Source: Zizania palustris (lineage: Eukaryota; Streptophyta; Magnoliopsida; Poales; Poaceae). From it: a DNA stretch of 64,000 bases. Each line of letters begins with the position of its first letter. Within the stretch, counting starts at the first letter, position 1. The DNA lies in the NCBI GenBank assembly GCA_019279435.1, contig JAAALK010000283.1, positions 3,596,001 to 3,660,000 on the forward strand, written 5' to 3'. Of the stretch, positions 11,232 through 22,100 are shown in pieces. The position numbers were made by a program, and so were the translations under genes. The notes under the pieces were generated by a model, which saw nothing but the letters and a program-made list of their open reading frames with translations, was not told the DNA's origin and did no database searches.

Positions 11232-12239
11232 TTCTCATGGGTTTTCTTTTTAGAGTCTAAGGACGAGAGTTTTCATTTTGTTCATGACCTGATTTTTAAG
11301 ATGAAGAATGAGAACAATGGTCGGATGCGAGCAATTCACTCTGACAACGACTCTGAGTTTAAAAACTCTCAGTTCGTCAGCTTCTGTAGTGATCAGGGTC
11401 TTGACCATCCGTTTTTTGCTCCTTACACTCCGCCACAGAATGGCGTTGTAGAACGAAAGAACCGCACGCTAGTCGAGATGGCCAGGATGATGCTCGATGA
11501 GCACAGGACTCCTAGGCATTTTTGGGCTGAAGCCATGAACACGGCTTGCTATATGGCCAACCGCATTTTCCTTAGAGCTTACCTAGGTAAGACTTCATAT
11601 GAGTTGCGGTTTGGTAGACAGCCCAAGGTGAGCCACTTGCGAGCATTTGGCTGCAAGTGCTTCGTGCTCAAGAAGGGTGGGCATTTGGACAAATTTAAGT
11701 CTCGTTGCTGGGATGGAGTTTTTCTTGGCTATGCGTTGCATTCTCGAGGCTTCTGTTTTTGGAACCTCGACTCCTAGTATCTTGTCGAGACTTGTGAGGT
11801 TTCTTTCGATGAGTCCTTGCCTTCTTTGACTCCTTCTTTTGAGCCTTCTGGAGATGGTGAGCTCGAAGAGTCCATCTTCGAGGAAGATGAGGACACTCCA
11901 GCTGTTGATGAGGGTGGGCCTTCTGCACTGCCTGCAGAACCCACACCTTCTAAGACTTCAACTAAGGATGAGGGCGGACCTCTGATCACTTCTTCCACTT
12001 CGATCGAGCCTCCTCAGTCGAGTCCAGAGGTGCCTGCTGCTTACTCCGATGAGGTGACTTCAGATCACCAGGGATCCCGAGCAGTTCAGCGTGATCACCC
12101 CTCAGAGCTCATCATCAGTGATTTGTCTGCGAGGACATTGCGTTCTTCTGTTAACTCACTTGCTGTGTTTGCTGAATCTGCTTTTGTTGCATCTTTTGAG
12201 CCCAGAGACATTTCTCATGCTCTTTCTGACTCGAACTAG
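11232..12239 (+). pseudogene. Copia1 integrase core and C-terminal linker
   Basis: Contains the second catalytic Asp (HSDNDSEF), the NGVVERKNR block with the catalytic Glu, and the conserved copia tail (FWAEAMNTACYMANR, LRAFGCKCFV). A TAG at 11775 interrupts it. The downstream acidic Pro/Ser/Glu-rich stretch (11817-12239) is the usual linker between integrase and reverse transcriptase in copia polyproteins. Integrase would insert element DNA into chromosomes; this copy cannot make a full chain. Confidence 0.85.
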
Positions 12240-13130
12240 ATTAACGCCATGCAAGAAGAGCTTGAGAATTTTGTCCGCAATCGGGTTTGGACACTGGTTG
12301 AGCTGCCACCCGAATGCAATCCCATAGGCACCAAGTGGGTGTTCAAGAACAAGCAAGGTGAAGATGGGGTTGTGGTGCGCAACAAAGCTCGACTAGTTGC
12401 CCAGGGTTTTTGCCAGAAGGAAGGTATTGATTTTGAAGAAACATTCACCCCTGTTGCCCGTCTTGAGTCCATTCGCATTCTCTTAGCTTTTGCCGCTTCG
12501 AAGGGTTTTAAGCTTTATCAAATGGACGTCAAGAGTGCTTTTCTGAACGTGTACATAGAGGAGGAGGTTTATGTTAGGCAGCCCCCCCGGTTTTGAGAAT
12601 CCTAAGTTTCCTCGACATGTTTTTAAGTTGCAAAAGCTTTATACGGGTTGAAGCAAGCCCCCAGGGCTTGGTATGACCGGTTAAAGCAGTTTTTGTTGGG
12701 GAAGGGCTTTGTGATGGGTTCTGTGGATAAAACTCTTTTCTTGCTCAGAGATGCTTCAGATTTCTTAGTCACTCAGATTTACGTGGACGACATTATCTTT
12801 GGTGGTACTACTGATTCTCTTGTGTCCAAGTTTTCTGAGAAGATGCACAGCGAGTTTGAGATGAGCCTCATGGGTGAACTCAAGTACTTCCTAGGGCTCC
12901 AAATCAAGCAGAGCAAGAACGACAACTTCATCCACCAAGGTAAGTATACTCGGGACATGTTGAAAAAATTTGACTTTGGTGGAGAGCTGAAGCCGCAGAT
13001 GACCCCAATGGGCACATCTGGGGGCTTGGACAAGGACGAGAGTGGCGCCAAGGTAAATGAGAGAGAGTTTCGAGGGATGATCAGTTCGCTGCTGTACTTG
13101 ACGGCGACAAGACCAGAAATACAATTCACC
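12240..13130 (+). pseudogene. Copia1 reverse transcriptase
   Basis: The copia RT domain starts at the QEELENF block, with GTKWVFKNK, ARLVAQGF and QMDVKSAFLN in order. A C-run near 12588 causes a frameshift, and reading resumes at about 12648 with QAPRAWYDRL. The catalytic YVDD is at 12780-12791, followed by the primer-grip region KYFLGLQI and LLYLTATRPEI. It would copy element RNA into DNA. The catalytic Asp pair is intact but the frame is broken. Confidence 0.9.
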
Positions 13131-13729
13131 GTGGGACTTTGCGCGCATTTCCAATCTTCACCCCGCGCGTCTCATCAGCAGGCTGTCAAGCGCATTTTCA
13201 GGTATCTCACCTATGCGCCTAATCTTGGTCTTTATTATTCAGCATCATCATCTCTTGATTTATCTGGCTTTTCGGACGCTGATTTTGGTGGGTGCCGGTT
13301 GGATCGCAAGTCGACTTCCGGTACTTGCCAGTTTCTTGGTTTGTCTCTTGTGTCTTGGTCTTCTCGAAAGCAATCTGGAGTTGCTCCTTCGACCACTGAG
13401 GCTGAGTATGTAGCTGCTGCTACTGCTGCTCATAGTTAGTTTGGATGATTTCCACATTGCGAGACTTTGGGTTGTTCTTTCCTACCAGAGTTCCTCTATT
13501 TTGTGATAGCACCGGTGCAATTAGTGTAGGGAAAAGCCCTAGTCTCCATTCAAAAACCAAACACATTGATGTGCACTTTCATTTTCTGCGGGATCAATAT
13601 GAGAAAGGTGTGATTGACCTTGTTCATGTTGATACTCATCATCAGTTGGCTGACATTTTCACCAAACCCCTAGATCAGTCTACTTTTGAGCGTTTACGAG
13701 GGGATTTGGGTGTTGTGTATCCTTTCTAG
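13131..13729 (+). pseudogene. Copia1 RNase H
   Basis: Carries the copia RNase H landmarks SDADFGGCRLDRKSTSG and STTEAEYVAAA, then a stop at 13437, a short shift, and the tail with CDSTGAI, KTKHIDVHFHFLRD and HQLADIFTKPL. The end, DLGVVYPF and stop at 13729, matches the fused end of copia2 (59615). It would degrade template RNA during reverse transcription. The stop and frame change make it non-functional. Confidence 0.87.
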
Positions 13730-15117
13730 GATATTTTGCGTCAGTTTTCTTTCTTCTTTACTCTTTTCTTGAGTTTTTTTGTGTGTGTTCATAACTTGCA
13801 TATTCACATATCACACTTTTGAGCTCGCTTCTGTTATATGATTGAACTACTTTACTTATTCTAGCTGGTACATGCTTTTGATTACTTGTCAATGATCATG
13901 CTTTGGTTCAGTTCACTTGATATGTCTGATATTTGTCATATGCATGGCTTTTATGCTTTAAACTTGAAAAATGATCACCATTGCTTCTGGTAACGAGCGT
14001 GTGTAGACTGAGTGCTTTTGTTATCTGTTACATGCCTTGTAGCTCATTCCTCACATAGATGCAGATATGCAACTTGAACATCTTTATGCTTTAACATGGA
14101 AAATGTGCTATAAAAATGATGAAAAATCAGAAAAATGAAAATTTCCATGCCTTTTTATGCATAATTTGAAAATATCCAAGTGGGTTTGCCTTGTCGCATT
14201 GCATTGTTCTGGACTGCTTACCATAGCACTTTGGTATGAACTAGGATAGTGTAGTGTATGACAAGACCAATGTCTTAAGCTTCCGATGGTCCAGTTCTAG
14301 CCTAGGCTTGACTTGGTCGGTTAGCATAAGGTTTGACATGCAAATAACCCTTGGCAAAAATGAAAAAAAGGAAAATGAAAAAGCCTGAAAATTAAAAAGA
14401 CAACAAGTTTGCTGAAGCACTTTGTTTTGGACAATGTTTATCTTGGTAGATATCAGTTAGCTTCTGCATCTCATGCTTTACCTTGCTTGTCAACTGGAAA
14501 ATGTGGTGATGCTTTTGTTTGCAAAAAATTGAAAAATGCGTGCTAATGACTTTCTTTATATATCATCTGTTGCACTGATCATACCATGTGTCTTAGATAG
14601 TATGTCTTTTGATATACTTGTTAGATGTTGTAATTGCAGTCAATCATATCTGAGAAGCATGCTTTCTACACTCTACCTGCACCCCAGTTGCATTCATTAC
14701 ATATTTTGAGGGGGAGTTGCATTTCAGGGGAAGTATGTGTCTCTTTAGAGTGCATTTAGTCTCGCTTGATGAGTTCAGTTGTCAGCAAGGGGGAGAAATT
14801 TTGGGAGAAGAGTTTAAGGGGGAGTTTTGGCTTTCTCTAGATTTGTTTCAGGGGGAGTTTTTGTCCCGTTTGTCCTTACTCTTTTGATATCCTTGTTGAT
14901 GATTCTGAGATTGCACTCGTTTTGAGCTTTTACCTTTGGTTAACCATAATGACCGCTTCTTGCTTTTGTTCGGCTTCTGGTCATTAGGGTTAAACTTTTA
15001 CTTTATTTTCTTCTTCTCTGTTTTCTTGTGTTTTGTTTTCGTGTTTCCACAGTTGCTTGTAGGTACTGGAAAGCTGATTACGAGAAGTGTTGACAATGCA
15101 GTCATCAAGGGGGAGAT
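13730..15117 (+). promoter_or_regulatory. 3' untranslated region of copia1 with repeated polypurine tracts
   Basis: AT-rich and without a gene; no envelope-like frame is present. G-rich purine tracts recur near 14708-14717, 14787-14795, 14816-14824 and 14849-14856, and the final tract CAAGGGGGAGATT ends at the LTR border (15107-15117). Repeated upstream copies of the polypurine tract are a recognised Sirevirus feature. Copia2 has the same arrangement at 60576-60980. Confidence 0.8.
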
Positions 15118-17184
15118 TGAGGAGCCATGTTGAAGAGCGTGGGCCTCATGGCTCCAGATGTGATGAGTCATTGTCAACGGTAGTCAAAGGGGATAGAAGA
15201 AGAGAGGAGATCTGCTGTGTCTGGGCCGCGTGTGACTCAGGTACACGGGCAGCGAGGGACTGTCGGGTAGAGGGGCCATGAAGTCGGGCTGGCCCAATAC
15301 GGGTACATGGATTAGGAGCAGTAGAGGATCCACTGGGCTATTGACCAGGATTGACTTAGGTACACGGGTGGCGAGTGATTGCCAGGATGAGAGAGCGGCG
15401 GAGTCGGGCCGGCCCAATCCGGGTACCTGGTGCAAAGTCGGTGGAAGCTTTGTCAATTTCGACGCAAAACTAACGACCGCTGATCTTAGATCGGACTGTT
15501 CAGAGATGAAGCCGTGGTCGCTACGAAAGCTCCGCCTCCAGATAAGTCATCTGTAAATAGGAGTTTACTATTTTGTCCTTAGGCCCACAGTCAGTGAGTC
15601 GAGTCTGTAAAAATATCCTAAGGGCAGTTTGGTATTTTCCTTTTATTTCAGCGTCTGTAAAAAACCCTAAGGGTCTTTTGTTATTTTCCTATTCTATTGG
15701 GCTGCTTATAAATAGGGCCCCAATCCCTAGGGTTAGGGTTAACTCACTTTAATCTAAAAAACAGAGTTCACCTCACCAACTCCTGTTTGTGTGCACCGCC
15801 AGACTGCAGTTCTTCTTCTAGGTTCTGTAATTTCTACTGCAGTTGTTTGAATCTCGCTTTCACCGAGAGATCGTTCAGAAATGTGTTAAATCCTTTTGCT
15901 GTGATCTCTGTTTGCCTTGTGAAACGTGTTGTTTTGATCTTTGTGTGTCATCATCTTGGTCTACGCGCAGAGAGTTCTTTATTCATGGCACTGTTCTTGA
16001 TTTCTTCGGCCATGCATTTTTACCGGATGGACAGAGGTTCTCTGCTAGTCTCTCTGCCTATTTTATCTGGTTGATTGCAGGCCTCGATTCAATAGCAGTC
16101 ATAGCTTGTGCCTGCAGCTACTGCTTTTTCTACCGTAGGTTATTCTTTTCATAGCATGTTTCAGTAGCGTTCTGTCAGCCTTGTGAGTTCCTTCGATTTG
16201 TTTATTCCTTGGCGTTCTGATCGATGTGTTGGCAGAGCTGTCAGATGTGTGGCGAGATTCAGTTTGTTACTACTTAATGACATACGAAGCCATGCTTCGG
16301 TCATTGCATGCTTCGACCTTGAGCCTTGGTTTTGCGAAGTCTGTGTGGTGCACACCACGGAGTTTGCACACACTTAGCCTACAACCTCGTTCACAGTTTT
16401 CCGAAGGCTGCACGTGCCACGAGATGTTGTAGTGTTTTCGGCAGAGACTTCATTGTGAACGAAGAGCTTCGAGTTCGTGTCTTTCTCTTCGGAGGCTTCG
16501 ATTTTTGTGGTTTCGAAAGGTTGTGTCTACCTTCGTTGTCGTGCATACTTCGCTTGTGTTCAGTTCGTTTTGCAACAGCTACGAGTAATGCGAAGTCTGC
16601 ATTTGTTTTCCTCGCACAACCTGTAGGCTTCGAACGACTGTATTCGAACAGACTCCATTTCGAAGTGTCTGTCTGGAGGTTAGTGCGAGGGTCCCTCCGA
16701 AGCTCATACTTCGCTGAGGTACAAAGCGAAGGTTGTTTCTGATTTTGATAGTTTCTTTGTTCGGAGGGTGACTCCAGTTCGAAGTGTGCTGTTTCGAAGG
16801 TCTTTCTCACACACTCTGATTTTCTCAAAGCATACTTCGACTGGTATCGAAGTTGTTTTCGAAGTTTGTTTTTCTTGACTGGCTTCAAAGTTGTTGTGTT
16901 CTGAGTCAAGCCCCAGAGCGTGTCATATTCGAGGCACATTTCGGTAGACTTCAAAGTGAGTTGAAGTTGTCAAGCACTTCGGTTTCGGCACAACCCCCAC
17001 GGGCTTCGACGTTGCAGGCTTCGATCAACAACCTTCGACTTCATCAGCTTTCGCTCGACAACTTCGAAGCAGGCTTCAACACTTCGAAGCAGGCTTCATC
17101 GAGTTTCGAACAGGAGACAAACTTTGAACAGTAACTCTCCATCTCCTTTCTACGAGCACTCGTGTTAATTGCTTTGATGGTTTA

Positions 17185-17679
17185 TGTTGGGGGAAAATAT
17201 CCTATCCTCAGGGTTATTTCAGTAACAACACAAAGGCAGTTAATGGATTCGAAGGTTCCCAGACGTCCATCTTCGGAGATGTTCTAAGTCAAGCTCGAAG
17301 TACAAAGATAGGCATTGGTTCGGAGTATATCTTCGAACTAAGGCTCTCTGAGATCTTTTCTGCCAGCTAAGATGGAAGATTTGTCCTTTATCTTATTAGA
17401 TTAATCTTTTACCATTTTAGCCCTATCAAGGGTATCGAATAGTTTCCACTGTGTCGGTTGTAATAGAGGGGTAAATAGGTCTTTTCCTTAATATTTGGGC
17501 CTATAAATACCCCCTATTTCCCCCTGTAATAAGGACGGAATACAAGTTATTCAATACACACATTCGAACTATTCTAAGTTGTTATCCTTTCGGAGGCTTA
17601 GAACAGTTCACTTCGCAAACACTTCGTTTGTTAGTTACTTTTCTACAGAAACCTGTTAGCGTAATCTTTTACGCCAACA
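17185..17679 (+). repeat. 5' LTR of NE2
   Basis: Contains TATAAAT at 17512-17518. The last 26 bases form a near-perfect hairpin, arms TGTTAGCGTAA and TTACGCCAACA with a four-base loop. Confidence 0.9.
17512..17518 (+). promoter_or_regulatory. TATA box of NE2 LTR
   Basis: TATAAAT within GCCTATAAATACCCCC on the plus strand. It shows that transcription from this LTR runs opposite to the internal reverse transcriptase frame. Confidence 0.65.
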
Positions 17680-18710
17680 GTTGGCGTGAGTGTAGCAAGA
17701 TTACTGAGATACTCTTTAATATCTTCGAAGCTTTTCTGACACTCCGGTGTCCATGCAAAATCTTCAGACCCTTTCAATGCTTTAAATATAGGCAAGCTTC
17801 TCTCCGCAGAGCTTGATAAAAACCTGCTAAGTGCTGCCAGACGCCCAGTCAGCTTTTGCACTTGCTTTAAATTTTCCAGAGGAGCCATCTTTTGTAGCGC
17901 AGTTATTTGAGTAGGGCTAGCTTCAATCCCCCTGCTTGAAACTAAATACCCTAACAACTTTCCAGCCTTAGCTCCGAAGATACATTTTTCGGGGCTAAGA
18001 CGGATCCCACATGCCCGAAGGCTATTGAATGTTTCTGCTAAGTCTAGGCTATGTTGGTGCTTTAAAGCACTCTTTATTACAATATCATCCATATAGGCCT
18101 CCACATTGCGACCTAATTGATGACCTAGAGCCTTAGCAACTAACCTCGAAAAAGTAGCCCCGGCATTTGTTAAGCCAAAGGGCATTCTTACATAACAAAA
18201 GACTCCCGAGGGAGTTACGAAGCTTGTCTTGATCTCATCTTCGCGCTTCAACCATATTTGATGATAACCAGAATACGCGTCAAGGAAGCTTAATAACTCC
18301 GAACATGCTGTGGAGTCGACCAATTGATCAATTCGGGGCATGGGGTAGGGGTCACGTGGGCATGCTTTATTCAAGGATGTGAAATCAATGCACATGCGCC
18401 ACTTTCCGGAAGACTTCTTTTTGACGAAGACTGGGTTGGCTAACCACTCTGTGTGAGCCACTTCTCTGATAATCCCAGCCTTCAACAATTTCTCAACTTC
18501 GTCTTTTGCTAGAACAGCTCTTTCTGTAGACATTTTCTGGAGTCCAAGCCACCGGCTTGTAGGCATCCGTAAAAGAGCCCAAAACCACATCATACGGAGT
18601 CCAAGACATTGGCTGGTAGACTTCCGTAAAAAGAGCCGAAGTTGGCCAAAACATGCGGAGTCCAAGCCATTGGCTGGTAGACTTCCGTAAAAAGAGCCGA
18701 AGGTGGCCAA
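17643..18710 (-). CDS. Inverted, uninterrupted Tat-type reverse transcriptase frame of NE2
   Basis: A 355-codon open frame. The first ~58 residues translate the tandem repeats (GSFYGSLPANGLDS-type units). From MSTERAVLAKDEVEKLLKAG on it is a gypsy RT: FVKKKSSGKWRMCIDF, DAYSGYHQI, FCYVRMPFGLTNAG, the catalytic YMDD, then the connection region RLAALSRFL. It ends where RNase H should begin and the last dozen codons read into the 5' LTR, where the stop lies. Orientation is opposite to the LTRs. Enzymatic activity is plausible from motifs but unproven; RNase H and integrase are absent. The initiating codon is uncertain. Confidence 0.75.
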   Translation of the reverse strand: MATFGSFYGSLPANGLDSACFGQLRLFLRKSTSQCLGLRMMWFWALLRMPTSRWLGLQKMSTERAVLAKDEVEKLLKAGIIREVAHTEWLANPVFVKKKSSGKWRMCIDFTSLNKACPRDPYPMPRIDQLVDSTACSELLSFLDAYSGYHQIWLKREDEIKTSFVTPSGVFCYVRMPFGLTNAGATFSRLVAKALGHQLGRNVEAYMDDIVIKSALKHQHSLDLAETFNSLRACGIRLSPEKCIFGAKAGKLLGYLVSSRGIEASPTQITALQKMAPLENLKQVQKLTGRLAALSRFLSSSAERSLPIFKALKGSEDFAWTPECQKSFEDIKEYLSNLATLTPTVGVKDYANRFL

Positions 18711-18910
18711 AACATGCGGAGTTCAAGCCATTGGCTGGTAGACTTCCGCAAAAAGAGCCAAAGGTGGCCAAAATATACGGAGTCCAAGCCATTGGCTGGT
18801 ACACATCCGTAAAAAGAGTCCAAAGAGACCACTACGAACTCCGAACCATTGGTTCGACAGAGATCGCAAAAATGAGCCGAAGGTGGCTAAAGCAAAGCAG
18901 AGTTTGAGCC
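18536..18910 (-). repeat. Tandem repeat block of NE2, ~60 bp unit
   Basis: Five to six units of the form GCCATTGGCTGGTAGACTTC followed by CGTAAAAAGAGCC and AAGGTGGCC. The reverse complement matches the repeats of B at 46556-46924, so the family is shared. It reads in frame into the RT gene. Confidence 0.85.
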
Positions 18911-19211
18911 ATGAGCTTCGAATGTCTGTTAACATAGTCCAAAGTGACAAATTATCTAAGATACTAAGGTATCTTGAAAGTTATCTCAAGTGATTTCTTT
19001 CAAAAAACAAGGGTACTAAGTTGCCATTCTTCAGACTACAAATAGTCGAAGACATTTTATAAGATTTTAAAAGAAATTGTACTAGCAGAGGGGCTCCGAA
19101 CCCCCAAAAAATTGTACTCCGAAGTTTTTCTTTGTGCATAACCATCTTTGAATACAGTTCGAAGTTGCTTATACCCAAAGAGGGGCTAGTAAATATGGAG
19201 ACAATTTTAAA

Positions 19212-19893
19212 TCAGTATTCATTATTCGAACGAATATGTTTACAGATTACATCATGAAAATTTTTGTCTATACCAAGAAGGAATCGAAGACCTCTTCGGT
19301 CTCTAGAGCTAGGGTTGGAACGACTAGTTCCAGCGCCGGGAGTTCTAACAACTTTGCGTTTAACTCTCTTGCCCCCCTTCGAAGCTCTAAAGTCCTTCTG
19401 CTCTTGTTGAAGCTCGGCCCAAGTTCGAAGCCGTTCGGGGCTCCTTTCCCAGCTTCCAAGTTCTTCAGGTTTTTTACTTCGAACTTTATCTTCGTCTTCA
19501 GACCATATAACGTCTTCAGAAGACGAAGTGTTCAAGTTAACCTCTTTTTCTTCCTCTTTAATATAAGACAATATATCTTTGATTACTTCGGGCGAAATTA
19601 CACCGGAGCTATCTCGAGGAACTAAAAATCGAGGACGCTTATCCTTCCTTCTACTGTGATTGCCAGTGATTCCCTCTTGCAGGTAGAAGGTCCCAATTGA
19701 AAGGATTGGTCCAAGTACTTCATTGATGGCGGGAAGAGACCTTGATCATCAACATTTTGGGGATTTCTCCCTCCTACCGCCATGGATGTCGTTGCAGGTG
19801 TTGGAGGCACCGTCGCCAACGCTGCAGCCGCTGCTGCTGCAGCCGCTTGCTACCGAGCCAAGGCCGAAGGGGCTCCAGAATTCTTGGTTTTCG
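19212..19893 (-). pseudogene. Antisense gene remnant of NE2
   Basis: The minus strand begins MAKTKNSGAPS at 19893, a start similar to MARTSSK in element B (42569), then a stop, an Ala-rich run and a frame with VGGRNPQNVDDQG. The part at 19212-19571 is acidic then basic (SSSEDVIWSEDEDK, SPERLRTWAELQQEQKDFRA, GKRVKRKVVR) and matches 45950-46200 downstream of the aORF in B. Most of the middle (transposase_28-like domain and coiled coil) is missing. The direction, opposite to the LTRs, is the usual one for Tat antisense genes. Confidence 0.55.
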
Positions 19894-20336
19894 CCATTAC
19901 AGTTACTGGGTTTCTTTGGGAGAAAAATGGAGGCTAGGGTTCAAAGGACTCAAAGGGCTCAGAAGGTGTCTGTTTGCAAGAGAGCAGCGGAAAGGTAATC
20001 GGGTAAGTTCTAGGCTCTCTATTTATAGCCTAGACTTTACATTTTTACCGTTAGTCCATGCCGTTTCGCATTCTTGCCCGTTACTTTTCTCCGAAATTAA
20101 CGCATTCTACAGTTTCCTTTAGAAGAAGAAAGCTAACGGCTATTTTTTCTAAGTCTAAAGGGCTTTCGAACTTCCTGAGTCAGTTCTAAGATAGTTCGAA
20201 AGTAATTGTTTTAAGACTGACTTGGATTTTATATCTTCGTACATTTAGGAGATGAATTAAAATCTAATAACCCCTACGCTTGGTTATTTTTTCTTCCGTA
20301 TACTGCTCTCCTAACATTACAGGTTTAATCGGAGAA

Positions 20337-20354
20337 GCGTATTCGAGGGGCTAC
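20337..20354 (+). other. Polypurine tract of NE2
   Basis: Purine-rich CGTATTCGAGGGGCTAC directly precedes the 3' LTR and resembles the tract of element A (GTGAGGGGCTAC at 22672-22683). It confirms plus orientation of the LTR pair. Confidence 0.6.
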
Positions 20355-20848
20355 TGTTGGGGGAAAATATCCTATCCTCAGGGTTATTGTAGTAACAACA
20401 CAAAGGCAGTTAATGGATTCGAAGGTTCCCAGACGTCCATCTTCGGAGATGTTCTAAGTCAAGCTCGAAGTACGAAGATAGGCATTGGTTTGAAGTATAT
20501 CTTCGAACTAAGGCTCTCTGAGATCTTTTCTGCCAGCTAAGATGGAAGATTTGTCCTTTATCTTATTAGATTAATCTTTTACCATTTTAGCCCTATCAAG
20601 GGTACCGAATAGTTTCCACTGTGTCGGTTGTAATAGAGGGGTAAATATGTCTTTTCCTTAATATTTGGGCCTATAAATACCCCCTATTTCCCCTGTAATA
20701 AGGACGGAATACAAGTTATTCAATACACACATTCGAACTATTCTAAGTTGTTATCCTTTCGGAGGCTTAGAACAGTTCACTTCGCAAACACTTCGTTTGT
20801 TAGTTACTTTTCTACAGAAACCTGTTAGCGTAATCTTTTACGCCAACA
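20355..20848 (+). repeat. 3' LTR of NE2
   Basis: Same ends and hairpin (20823-20848) as the 5' LTR, followed by the GTTTA duplication and the rest of the copia1 LTR. Confidence 0.9.
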
Positions 20849-21100
20849 GTTTACTTCTGTGAAATTTAATCTGCCCATGTTTTGAATACTTTGTTTATCT
20901 GCCTATTAGCACTGTGTTGGTGTTTCTTCGTCTAGGACACCGGTCATTTCTAGGCTAGATATTTTTAGGCTTTGGTAATCTATTTACTTTTGCTGCTAAG
21001 TCTTTTGAGGAGCATTGGGTGTTGGGAGTAGGCCATTTATTCGAAAGAATTTTTTAGGCGCCCATTCACCCCCCATCTGGTCGCTACTTTCGGTCCTACA

Positions 21101-22100
21101 CCTGGACCCCCTCGACGCCGAGCAGGGTCCACACTCTGTTCCAGTGCTCCCAACTCCCCACCAGAGCAAGCCGTTGGGCCTGCTCCTCAGGTGTAGGGGC
21201 TCTGACAACACGCTCTGCCGCCATGATGGCCTCCTCTGGAGTACTCACTTCAAGAACGGCTTCATCAAGATTCCAAGTCAGGATAAAGTTATTTGGCGCA
21301 GTATGAAAGTGGAAAGGCTTTGAAGTCTTACCAAGGCATTCTGTTGCCACCTCGTTTAGGCCCCCTTGGCCCAAAGGTTGAAAGAGGCCCTCCGGCCAAG
21401 AGCGTGCGAGGGGGCTGAGCCGGAGGGTGATAAACTCCTCCGCGAGGTCCCTCATGCTCATCTTCGAAGCCACCTTCCGAAGGAGCAGGATCCTCGAGCG
21501 AAGGGTGTCGGGGCTCGTCTTCACTACGCCTTTGCGCCGGTAAGAGAAGAGCGCGTTGGTACTCCGAAGGGGAGAGTTTGCGCCGATAGAGGTGTAGAAA
21601 CACTCTTGATCCCACCTCGAGTACCATTTGTTGTTGGCTGCCCTCGCTGGGAAGGCATCCTAATACTCCCTCAGAAGCTTGAAGTTAGCGCTTCCGAAGG
21701 CCAAAGCCCTCTTGACGTAGTCTGCACCCTCCCTCGGCTTCGGCTGGCAGTTGGTGTCATGAAGAGCTACGAAGATGTCGGCGCAGCCCTCGCAGCCTTC
21801 AGCCCTTATGGCCCATTCAAACACTGCAAGCCTCGCCACGGCGTTGGGCGACAGTTGAGGAAGCTCGAGGTTGTAAGCCTTTAATACTTCACTCAGCATC
21901 CCCACTGCTGGCAATCCGAGGCTGGCTTCAAAGAAGGCCTCGAACAACACCACTTCATCAGCCCAAGGCTGCGGTATGGCATCCGATTTCTCCGGCACCT
22001 GAAGTTGGATCTTCGGCGAGATCTTCCCCGGGCAAGCCCTTCGGATAGACTCTTCTGTTGAGATCTAGGCCCTCATCTCCAAGGTTTGCTCTAACTTATC
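21101..22100 (-). pseudogene. aORF of element A, N-terminal piece (transposase_28-like)
   Basis: The minus-strand frame at 21660-21998 (VVLFEAFFEASLGLP, LPQLSPNAVARLAVFEWA, AEGCEGCADIF) aligns closely with 42780-42990 of element B. The frame at 21096-21524 aligns with the RRMSMHYLAEEFI and RVWSVIRVE blocks there. These blocks match what I know as the 'putative gypsy type transposon' (transposase_28) family, found as an antisense accessory gene in Tat elements. A stop near 21660 and an intron-like GTAAGA break it. It is cut by copia1 at 21101 and continues at 5833. Function unknown. Confidence 0.65.

Larger units (their letters stand above)
17185..20848 (+). mobile_element. NE2: short Tat-derived LTR element with inverted RT, TSD GTTTA
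   Basis: Two ~495-bp LTRs that differ at only about eight positions by hand comparison, both TGTTGGGG...CCAACA in plus orientation. They are flanked by GTTTA at 17180-17184 and 20849-20853, and the uninterrupted target is visible in the 5' LTR of copia1 near 7510. The interior (2.7 kb) holds a reverse transcriptase frame on the minus strand, a tandem repeat block, an antisense gene remnant and a plus-strand polypurine tract. It lacks gag, integrase and most of the primer binding site. LTR similarity and the nesting both say it is the youngest insertion in the left half. Confidence 0.88.
5834..21100 (+). mobile_element. Copia1: Sirevirus-type Ty1/copia element in element A
   Basis: Two LTRs (5834-7760, 15118-21100 with NE2 inside), an initiator-Met-type primer binding site, gag, protease, integrase, reverse transcriptase and RNase H in copia order, and several AAGGGGGAG polypurine tracts before the 3' LTR, a recognised Sirevirus feature. 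The flanks TCTGG (5829-5833) and CCTGG (21101-21105) fit a target duplication with one mismatch. The antisense gene of element A reads up to one side and resumes at the other, which confirms the insertion point. Multiple stops and frameshifts make it inactive. Confidence 0.9.
15118..21100 (+). repeat. 3' LTR of copia1, split by NE2
   Basis: LTR sequence is at 15118-17184 and 20849-21100; NE2 fills the rest. Ends match the 5' LTR (TGAGGAGCC, CGGTCCTACA). Without NE2 it is about 2.3 kb, longer than the 5' copy, which has the ~390-bp deletion. TATA box at 15717-15724. Confidence 0.87.
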
